Positions 5,998 through 10,925 of a stretch of 10,925 nt of DNA are shown here, one piece after another. Below the pieces are notes generated by a model. That model saw only the letters and a program-made list of their open reading frames with translations, did not search any database and was not told where the DNA came from. How positions within the stretch are numbered: position 1 is the stretch's first letter; every line of letters begins with the position of its first letter. A program made the position numbers and the translations under genes. This DNA comes from Flavobacterium psychrophilum (GTDB lineage Bacteria; Bacteroidota; Bacteroidia; Flavobacteriales; Flavobacteriaceae): assembly GCA_945897545.1 (NCBI GenBank), contig CAMDGJ010000085.1:1-10925 (forward strand), read 5' to 3'.

Positions 5998-6624
5998 TCA
6001 GATAAATATAAATAAAAAGGTGAAGAATATAATTTGTAACATCAATATTATTAAAGACACATTGCGATTGCCTTTTATAATTGTAGGGTAAAAAAAGTAA
6101 GATGTAAAAAAAGCAACGCCAATCCAACTCAGATAATTATTCAAACCTGGCAATCCGCCTTCAAATTGCCAAAAATCAAGTTTTGGTGCCACTTGCTCAA
6201 TTACTAAATCAATACCCGTTACGAGTAAAGCAGCTACAATTAAAACGGTAATTTTGTTTGCAAAGATACGACTTACCAAGATGATTCCAGCACAAATGAG
6301 CATTGCCCAATTGATCGAAATGACTAGAGGTACATTAAGTAATTTATAACCTAATCCATTCCCATAGGAATATTTTCCGAAAATGAGTCCAGTTTTTACT
6401 CCAATTACTTCAATAATAAAACCTAAAAATGCAATGGAAAAAAAGGCAAATATAAATTTTTTGTCTGCTAATGGACTATGAATTAAAAAAACGAAACAAG
6501 TAAGTAATAATGTATAAGGCGTAAAAGGACTAAAAAAAGAGGGATTGACTACAAACCCGATAGAACCAGATACATAAACTAGAATTAAGAAATATAAAAA
6601 ATATGATTTGTAAGTTTCTTTCAT
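5998..6624 (-). CDS. cruF: Carotenoid 1,2-hydratase (CruF family)
   Basis: 208 residues of the CruF/DUF422 carotenoid biosynthesis family, polytopic in the membrane. Members add water across the terminal double bond of an acyclic end (gamma-carotene 1',2'-hydratase, bisanhydrobacterioruberin hydratase). Seen: six or seven hydrophobic segments; the family blocks EVIGVKTGLIFGKYSYGNGLG (72-92), VPLVISINWAMLICA (98-112), VTGIDLVIEQVAPKLDFW (135-152, with Asp139 and Glu143) and FEGGLPGLNNYLSWIGVAF (154-172). The length is somewhat short but all blocks are there. Its ATG overlaps the crtD stop codon (ATGA), and crtZ starts 1 nt after its own stop, which implies translational coupling. It supplies the 1'-hydroxyl on which CrtD-type desaturases act. 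Confidence 0.85.
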   Translation of the reverse strand: MKETYKSYFLYFLILVYVSGSIGFVVNPSFFSPFTPYTLLLTCFVFLIHSPLADKKFIFAFFSIAFLGFIIEVIGVKTGLIFGKYSYGNGLGYKLLNVPLVISINWAMLICAGIILVSRIFANKITVLIVAALLVTGIDLVIEQVAPKLDFWQFEGGLPGLNNYLSWIGVAFFTSYFFYPTIIKGNRNVSLIILMLQIIFFTFLFIFI

Positions 6625-8093
6625 TTTAATTCTTGTTCTACTATGAGTTGGCTGGCTATTTTTGCGCTAAAAAGACATAATGGAATACCTCCTCCAGGAT
6701 GTACACTTCCACCTACAAGAAACAAATTCTTAATACTTGACGAAAAATTAGCATGTCTTAAAAATGCGGCAAATTTATTGTTGCTAGAGTTGCCGTAAAG
6801 TGATCCGCCGAAAGATGATGTTTGGTTTTCTATATCAATTGGACTTAACGTACTTTCTGAAATGATATGTTTTTCGATATCTGTTTTTAACATACTATTA
6901 ATTTTGTCAACAACATTTTTTCTAATATCAGCTGCATAGTTTATACTATTGGTTTTATTGTGTGGCACATTTACCATTACAAACCAATTTTCACAACCCT
7001 TTGGCGCATCTTCTTTGCAATATTTTGATGTAATATTGATGTAAATCGTAGGGTCATCAGTCGGAAATTGTTTTGAAAACAAATAATCAAATTCCTTTTT
7101 ATAATCATCACTAAATAAAATATTGTGCAATCCTAATGTTGCAAATTCTTTGTCTATGCCCCAATAAAAAACATAAGCACTACTAGATTTTTCTTGTTGA
7201 ATTAGTTTTTTAGGAGTAAAAGATTTTGGTAATAAAAAGTTGTAAAGTGCATGAATATCTGCATCGCTTGCTACAATATCAAAGGGGTAATTGACACCAT
7301 TACTTTTAATTGAGGCTATGCGATTATTAGATGCTACATTTAAGGTTTCGACAGCTGTATTATATTTAATTTCCACATTAGCTTCTTTCGCTAGTTTGAC
7401 CAAATGTGTTGTAATTTGATGCATACCTTTTTTAGGTAGATAAGCACCAAGATTAAATTCTAAATGCGAAATCATATTCATTAAGGCAGGTGCTTTGTAT
7501 GGATTAGAACCGTTATAGGTTGCAAATCGATTGAATAGTTGTACCGTTTTTGGGTTAGAAAAAGTTTTTTCATTTTGTTTATTCATTGTGCCGAATAAAC
7601 CTAAGAATGGGGCGAATAGAATGCCTTTTAATGTCTTGATATTAATAAAATTTTTCAACTGATGAAGCGATTGTTTCAAAAACAAATCTTCGGTAGTTTT
7701 AAAATAAAATGCATTGCGTTTTATGTGTTTTAATACAGTTTCTTTATTTTCATTTAACTTTAAATGTACTTCTTCTGCAAACTCTTCTAAATTAGCGGAT
7801 GCTTTAAGTTGTGTTCCATCCGAATAAAAATAGTTAGTGATGACGTCTAATTTCTGGTATTCAAATTTATTTGAGCTCCCTTGCAATTTAGTCAACTCAT
7901 CTATTAAGGAGGGCATAGTAAATAATGATGGACCTTTATCAAATCGAAATCCATTGCTATTAAGCTCACTCAATTTGCCTCCAGGATAACTATTTTTTTC
8001 AAAAATTGTCACTTTAAACCCTTGATTAGCTAACCGAATTGATAATGCGAGACCTCCAATTCCAGCTCCAATCACACCAACGGTTTTAGTCAT
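6621..8093 (-). CDS. crtD: Carotenoid desaturase, CrtI/CrtD family (probable 1'-hydroxycarotenoid 3',4'-desaturase)
   Basis: A 490-residue FAD enzyme of the phytoene desaturase family. Seen: an N-terminal dinucleotide-binding fold GVIGAGIGGLALSIRLANQG (6-25) followed by the acidic FEKN end of strand 2 and YPGGKLSELNSNGFRFDKGP; a central substrate region; and the C-terminal family signature LFLVGGSVHPGGGIP with LFSAKIASQLI (about 457-485). CrtI (phytoene) and CrtD (1-hydroxycarotenoid) share this layout. I favour CrtD because it overlaps cruF and because GKLSE...DKGPSLFTMP resembles flavobacterial and purple-bacterial CrtD more than CrtI, but this is a family-level judgement. The start at 8093 places the nucleotide-binding fold correctly. 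First gene of the operon; candidate promoter at 8181-8211. Confidence 0.8.
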   Translation of the reverse strand: MTKTVGVIGAGIGGLALSIRLANQGFKVTIFEKNSYPGGKLSELNSNGFRFDKGPSLFTMPSLIDELTKLQGSSNKFEYQKLDVITNYFYSDGTQLKASANLEEFAEEVHLKLNENKETVLKHIKRNAFYFKTTEDLFLKQSLHQLKNFINIKTLKGILFAPFLGLFGTMNKQNEKTFSNPKTVQLFNRFATYNGSNPYKAPALMNMISHLEFNLGAYLPKKGMHQITTHLVKLAKEANVEIKYNTAVETLNVASNNRIASIKSNGVNYPFDIVASDADIHALYNFLLPKSFTPKKLIQQEKSSSAYVFYWGIDKEFATLGLHNILFSDDYKKEFDYLFSKQFPTDDPTIYINITSKYCKEDAPKGCENWFVMVNVPHNKTNSINYAADIRKNVVDKINSMLKTDIEKHIISESTLSPIDIENQTSSFGGSLYGNSSNNKFAAFLRHANFSSSIKNLFLVGGSVHPGGGIPLCLFSAKIASQLIVEQELK

Positions 8094-8141
8094 TTTTTCT
8101 ATTAATTTAAAGGCGTAAATTTAGTTTTTTTTAAGAGGAAA

Positions 8142-8154
8142 ATTGTTTAACAAT
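8142..8154. promoter_or_regulatory. Palindrome upstream of crtD (possible operator)
   Basis: ATTGTTTAACAAT is a 13-bp perfect odd palindrome about 50 bp before the crtD start and inside the leader predicted from the 8181-8211 promoter. No second copy was found at the other starts in the window. An operator role is inference only. Confidence 0.3.
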
Positions 8155-8180
8155 AGTTAAAAAAATCCTATAAAAAAGAA

Positions 8181-8211
8181 CAAAAATAAGTAAATCTGCA
8201 GGTTTACACAA
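8181..8211 (-). promoter_or_regulatory. Candidate promoter of the crtD-cruF-crtZ operon
   Basis: The -7 box TATTTTTG (8181-8188, minus strand) matches TAnnTTTG exactly, with TTG 20 nt upstream (8209-8211). The leader would be about 80 nt. A second exact box, TATATTTG (8236-8243), has a TTTG 23 nt upstream (8267-8270) but lies within the sigma-factor relic. Confidence 0.45.
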
Positions 8212-8367
8212 GAATATTAACGCAATTCAATTGCACAAATATAGGGTCATTATAAACCATAAAATGCAAATTTACTTTCGTTAATTCTTCTACTGCTAGT
8301 TGATTGTCGGCTTTTAATTTTTATGATCAATTCTGTTTCTTTATCCGCAGTAGTATGGGATCAAGTC
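8204..8367 (-). pseudogene. Decayed fragment of a primary sigma factor gene
   Basis: Read on the minus strand in two frames, this stretch gives TADKETELIIKIKSRQ (from 8351), then after a frameshift DNQLAVEELTKVNLHFMV (from 8308), which align with [17 protein letters not shown] and [18 protein letters not shown] of the intact sigma factor (residues 32-63). A DLIP codon run at 8356-8367 precedes it, matching DLIT. At the DNA level, 8271-8351 aligns with 4241-4320 at roughly 60 of 80 positions by hand count, with one inserted base. Start, regions 2.2-4 and an open frame are all missing. It is a non-functional relic of regions 1.2-2.1; whether it derives from this sigA or from another sigma-70 paralogue cannot be decided here. 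Confidence 0.7.
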
Positions 8368-8432
8368 TAAAAGTTGTGGGGAAATATTAAAAGGCGGATA
8401 TTTGTATTTTAGAAAATAGCTACACTACAAGA

Positions 8433-8485
8433 AACGCTCGCGCTAGCGTTGGGTTGTCACGAGCGTGACGCTCGCGCTAGCAGGG
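8433..8485. repeat. REP-like palindromic repeat, copy 1
   Basis: Contains AACGCT...AGCGTT (8433-8450), then a 33-bp unit (8453-8485) centred on the 15-bp palindrome CGAGCGTGACGCTCG (8460-8474) and ending CGCTAGCAGGG. The 33-bp unit recurs identically at 8928-8960. The next base starts the alpha/beta-hydrolase tail. Confidence 0.8.
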
Positions 8486-8581
8486 AAATTATTTTTAACC
8501 GAAGGCTTTGGTCATCGCAAATTTCGTGGAAATCATTTAGTCATTGAAAAAGTTATCAAGGTAATAACAACCGACAACTAA
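8486..8581 (+). pseudogene. Alpha/beta-hydrolase C-terminal fragment
   Basis: The plus-strand frame gives KLFLTEGFGHRKF, then RGNHLVIEKVIKVITTDN and a stop at 8579-8581. The TEGFGHR block matches the C-terminal catalytic-histidine motif of alpha/beta hydrolases (typically TEGLGHR followed by a helix ending the protein). There is no start codon and no upstream hydrolase sequence: the frame runs straight into the REP-like repeat at 8485. It therefore looks like the last 31 codons of a gene whose 5' part was removed. It converges on, and its stop abuts, the amidase fragment. Confidence 0.55.
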
Positions 8582-8728
8582 AGATAAAAATGATTTTTTA
8601 AACTCCGGTTTAACCTTATGTTTTGGTGCTTGCTCGTAAGCAAATGCAATTACAATTAGTTTTGGCTTGATATAAGCGTTTCCAAAAAATGACAGACCAA
8701 TAGGTAAAGCGTACACCATACCAACAGT
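8580..8728 (-). pseudogene. Amidase C-terminal fragment
   Basis: The minus-strand frame from 8728 reads TVGMVYALPIGLSFFGNAY, then IKPKLIVIAFAYEQAPKHK and VKPEFKKSFLS. This matches the C-terminal end of amidase-signature family enzymes (the LPIGLSFFG strand and the helix IAFAYEQA-K). An in-frame stop lies directly upstream (8729-8731), and no Ser-Ser-Lys catalytic core is present. An open frame starts at an internal ATG at 8719 and runs to 8537, but beyond about 8580 it is antisense to the hydrolase tail and is unlikely to be real. I read it as a 5'-deleted remnant. Confidence 0.6.
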
Positions 8729-8776
8729 TTAGATTTATTTTAGTTGCCTATTGATATGGGCACAGAATATATGTAA

Positions 8777-8809
8777 AAAGCTCCCAGCCTTTTAAAGGCT
8801 AGGAGCTTT
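8777..8809 (-). terminator. Strong bidirectional intrinsic terminator
   Basis: AAAGCTCC (8777-8784) pairs with GGAGCTTT (8802-8809) and AGCCTTT with AAAGGCT (8786-8800), about 15 bp with one C/A mismatch. On the minus strand it ends in TTTTT and stands 18 nt after the stop of the gene tail at 8828-8887. The plus strand also has a T-run (8813-8818), so it could work both ways. Confidence 0.85.
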
Positions 8810-8827
8810 GGTGTTTTTATAAAATTA

Positions 8828-8887
8828 CTAGCTTGTTTTTTGCTCCATAACAAAAAGTGTTTGTATATCTGAGCGTTCGGTCAACTT
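8828..8887 (-). pseudogene. Unidentified gene tail, 5'-truncated
   Basis: The minus-strand frame gives KLTERSDIQTLFVMEQKTS and a TAG stop at 8828-8830, 18 nt before a strong terminator. An in-frame stop lies directly upstream at 8888-8890, at the border of a palindromic repeat. The protein family is not recognised. It is called mainly because a terminator in the right orientation directly follows the stop; 19 codons alone would not be significant. Confidence 0.35.
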
Positions 8888-8890
8888 CTA

Positions 8891-8986
8891 ATGCTGGCGC
8901 GAGCTTCTAGCTCGTGCCCGTAAGAGTGTTGTCACGAGCGTGACGCTCGCGCTAGCAGGGGGTGTTGTCACGAGCGTGACGCTCGC
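8891..8986. repeat. REP-like palindrome cluster, copies 2 and 3
   Basis: Begins with a hairpin CGAGCT...AGCTCG (8900-8914), then the 33-bp unit at 8928-8960 (identical to 8453-8485) and a shortened 23-bp unit at 8964-8986, both centred on CGAGCGTGACGCTCG. The period between the last two is 36 bp. Such palindromes are typical of REP elements mobilised by RAYT (TnpA-REP) transposases; no such gene is in the window. Confidence 0.8.
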
Positions 8987-9004
8987 AAAGCAACAATCTC
9001 CATC
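8985..9004. repeat. 20-bp direct repeat, copy a (copy b at 9164-9183)
   Basis: Exactly identical to 9164-9183, which encodes the GDGDCCFA end of the GNAT-like protein. Copy a joins the REP cluster in such a way that its minus frame reads from DGDCCFA into the palindrome without a stop. The flanks differ on both sides. Confidence 0.85.
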
Positions 9005-9159
9005 CCTTAATCTTAAGTTTTACGGCTAATTTATCAAGTTTGCATCCATCATTAAATTAAGACTAAACTCACCATATTTCCAAATGGCGGTTATTTGAAG
9101 TCTTTTTCAATATTAAAGTTTTTAGTGACTAATTCCAAATTTACATTGCTAGTAAGGCC

Positions 9160-10269
9160 CTAAGCAAAGCAACAATCTCCATCTCCATAATTCATTACAA
9201 TATCATCAAAATTGGCTTTATTGAACGCTTTTGATATTATTGAGTTTTTTGCTTTTAGGCGATTGTATATAAAAAGATTTGACTTTTTGAGGTTGTCACA
9301 AATAGGGGTATCATAACAAATTACTTCATCAATTTTTTGATTTATGGCGTGTAATTTTATAATATTTGAAATGATTGCAACATTTTCTTGGTCGTAATAT
9401 GTAAATAATACTTTCATTGTTTTGTTTCTTTTTTGCAAAACGATAAATCCAATACAATGATTTTCATTTAATATTTTTACTAAATAAATATTAAAAGTTT
9501 CGTCATAAATGGAAAATTCATATTTGATCTTTTCAGTAAAATCTAATAGTGGTGCTTCTTGAACCCATTGATAGGCTTTGAGCCACTCAAAATATTCGTT
9601 GCTTTTTTTTGCAATATGATTGCTATTGTGAGCATTTATTATTTGCTTTGTTGCAGCATCAATCGTATTCAAATACTCTATTTTTATGCCGTCTAATTGT
9701 TCTATTATTCCTTTTTTTTGAAGAGATAATTTTAAATCAATGATGTTATTAAGGATGTTGTCAACGATTTTTAAAGGGTTTTTTAGAAAACTATATTTGG
9801 GATATAACTTGGGAATCAAAAGAGAAGATTGACTTTTCAAAACAGCTTTTGTGCCAATATTGTCTTTTAGGGTATAAAAATTCCCTGTTCTATCATATAC
9901 TTTTCTTGCACTTTTTGTAAATTGAGAAATCCCAACCTTTCCATCGTAAATGTTGTATGCGGTATTAAGAATTTCTCTTCCTATTCCAGAGCGTAGAGTT
10001 TTTGGGTGTACCCACCAAGTAGAAAGCCAACCAATTTTTTGCTCTAAATTGTCTAAAATAATTGTATCAACAAAAACGCCCATATAGCCAACCAACTCCG
10101 AATTTAAGTAAGCAAGTAGAAGTATTATATCGTCGGGATTACTATTTGGGTTTTTGGAATGTGATAAAAGTCTATGTTTGCTTATACTCAAAAAAGAATG
10201 ATTCCAAATGCTTGTATCTTCAAACAAAGCAGGAATGTCTTTTTTGCAGATTTGTTTTATTTCGATCAT
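9160..10269 (-). CDS. Two-part GNAT-like acetyltransferase with GDGDC tail
   Basis: A 369-residue cytosolic protein. Residues 1-160 look like a GNAT N-acyltransferase: an N-terminal substrate-side segment, ELVGYMGVFVDT (58-69), and the acetyl-CoA loop region WWVHPKTLRSGIGREILNTAY (85-105) with RSGIGRE matching the RxxGxG/A motif. Residues about 195-345 may be a second, degenerate GNAT fold (YEFSIYDETFNIYLVKI, CIGFIVLQKR), without a visible acyl-CoA loop. The protein ends NYGDGDCCFA; I recall DGDGD-type tails in Bacteroidetes GNAT proteins, some near surface-polysaccharide genes, but the substrate is unknown. The start at 10269 lies 51 nt after the transposase stop, without a recognisable promoter, so read-through from the insertion sequence is possible. 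Part of its 3' end is duplicated at 8985-9004. Confidence 0.65.
   Translation of the reverse strand: MIEIKQICKKDIPALFEDTSIWNHSFLSISKHRLLSHSKNPNSNPDDIILLLAYLNSELVGYMGVFVDTIILDNLEQKIGWLSTWWVHPKTLRSGIGREILNTAYNIYDGKVGISQFTKSARKVYDRTGNFYTLKDNIGTKAVLKSQSSLLIPKLYPKYSFLKNPLKIVDNILNNIIDLKLSLQKKGIIEQLDGIKIEYLNTIDAATKQIINAHNSNHIAKKSNEYFEWLKAYQWVQEAPLLDFTEKIKYEFSIYDETFNIYLVKILNENHCIGFIVLQKRNKTMKVLFTYYDQENVAIISNIIKLHAINQKIDEVICYDTPICDNLKKSNLFIYNRLKAKNSIISKAFNKANFDDIVMNYGDGDCCFA
9164..9183. repeat. 20-bp direct repeat, copy b (3' end of the GNAT-like gene)
   Basis: Encodes DGDCCF and adjoining bases on the minus strand; identical to 8985-9004. The 159 bp between the copies (9005-9163) hold no gene I can support. 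Confidence 0.85.
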
Positions 10270-10320
10270 TTTCTTTTTATTTTATATTTGTTTATTATTT
10301 TATTGATTGTCCGTTTTTTG

Positions 10321-10925
10321 TCATAATCCTGTAATGCTTGCTATTACTAGCCTGTCGAATAATTTTTCCTCAAAATAGCGTCTATTAAGCTTGTAAACGA
10401 ACTCGTTTAGGTATAATTGGAGATATTTCCCTTTAATTTTATGGAAATTTCCTAGAAAATTCCTTTTTGCATTACTAATTGCAATATGTACCCACCTTAA
10501 TGTCTCGGTTGTTGTTTCTTTATTCGATTTTTCTGTAATGTGAATCTCTACATAATCTGCAATATCTATATATGATGTACTCTTGTCTGTAAAAAGAATG
10601 CTTTTTTCAGAAATAGATTCCTGAATTGTTTGATTTATTTGTTCCGATGTATGATCTGTCAAGACCTTTGCTTTAAAATATCTGCAATGATTTGATTTTT
10701 CTCCTGTTTCAATATCTTCTAAAACAGTTGACTCTGCCATAATTGCAACATTAGATTTTCCAACAGCACCACGTCCACGAATTCCTTTTTCTTGTTCTAT
10801 TTCAGAAGATTCAATTGTAAAATATCCTTCATCAAATTCAATCATTCCTTCTAAAGTATAACGTGCATCTCTATTGCCCATTGCTTTTCGCAACTTATGA
10901 ACCATAGACCAAACTGGTTCGTAAC
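10321..10925 (-). mobile_element. IS1595-family (ISXO2-like) transposase, C-terminal part
   Basis: The reading frame is open to the window edge: YEPVWS precedes the first in-window Met (10905), so the true start lies beyond 10925 and the internal Met is not the start. About 200 residues are visible. Seen: YTLEGMIEFDEGYF with the first catalytic Asp, the RGRGAVGKSNVAIMAE strand, LFTDKSTSY with the second Asp, and WVHIAISNAKRNFLGNFHKI followed by KYLQLYLNEFVYKLNRRYF, the conserved C-terminal block of ISXO2-type DDE transposases. The usual N-terminal zinc-ribbon part (about 100 residues) must lie outside. The stop is at 10321-10323. No terminal inverted repeat could be recognised between 10270 and 10320. 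Whether the element is active cannot be told. Confidence 0.85.

Noticed and set aside
8537..8719. The 60-codon minus frame as an intact small gene
   Set aside because: Its sequence matches only the C-terminal end of amidases, an in-frame stop lies just upstream, and its last codons are antisense to the hydrolase tail.
8453..8986. Repeats that might be a small CRISPR array
   Set aside because: Only two full units and one partial, a 3-bp spacing between the last two, a strong internal palindrome and no cas genes; REP-like elements fit better.
9005..9159. Possible gene relic (plus-strand frame 9030-9098)
   Set aside because: Only 22 codons, no recognised family, stops on both sides; the region is left unassigned.
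10062..10334. Plus-strand frame of 90 codons
   Set aside because: Antisense to the GNAT-like gene, with a low-complexity Phe/Tyr-rich end from the AT-rich spacer; no support.

Overview
The window reads as chromosomal DNA from a Flavobacterium-like member of the Bacteroidota. Evidence: AT-rich sequence, a 287-residue primary sigma factor of the Bacteroidetes type, start codons mostly without Shine-Dalgarno sequences, promoter boxes of the TAnnTTTG type, carotenoid genes typical of flavobacteria, and dispersed short palindromes common in these genomes. Every intact gene lies on the minus strand.

Layout in + coordinates. 1-2364 is a copper/heavy-metal handling block: the N-terminus of a CopA-type P-ATPase (cut by the window edge), a Met-rich lipoprotein with a CPMHP metal-binding domain, a periplasmic HMA plus DUF3347 protein, and a small secreted Cys-rich protein. 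2604-3266 is rpe, with a clear promoter and an intrinsic terminator. 3550-4413 is the housekeeping sigma factor gene, which carries an unusual strong Shine-Dalgarno sequence and is followed by a cluster of dispersed repeats that supply its terminator. 4603-8093 is a late carotenoid cluster transcribed crtD-cruF-crtZ (overlapping or 1 nt apart), then a crtA-like gene. Together these enzymes would hydrate, desaturate and hydroxylate a monocyclic carotene, which points to saproxanthin or myxol rather than plain zeaxanthin; the early genes (crtE, crtB, crtI, crtY) are not in the window.

8101-9159 has no intact gene but is not empty. It is a graveyard of gene ends: a decayed copy of the sigma-factor N-terminus, an alpha/beta-hydrolase C-terminus (+) converging on an amidase C-terminus (-), a further 19-codon minus-strand tail with its own terminator, and REP-like palindromes next to several of the break points. 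A 20-bp piece of the 3' end of the following gene is also duplicated there. 9160-10269 encodes a two-part GNAT-like protein with a GDGDC tail. 10321-10925 is the 3' part of an IS1595-family (ISXO2-type) transposase that runs off the window.

No wholly new multi-gene system was recognised. The most informative unexpected signals are the fragment graveyard with palindromes at its joints, the Shine-Dalgarno sequence of the sigma factor gene, and the methionine heptad repeat of the metal-binding lipoprotein.
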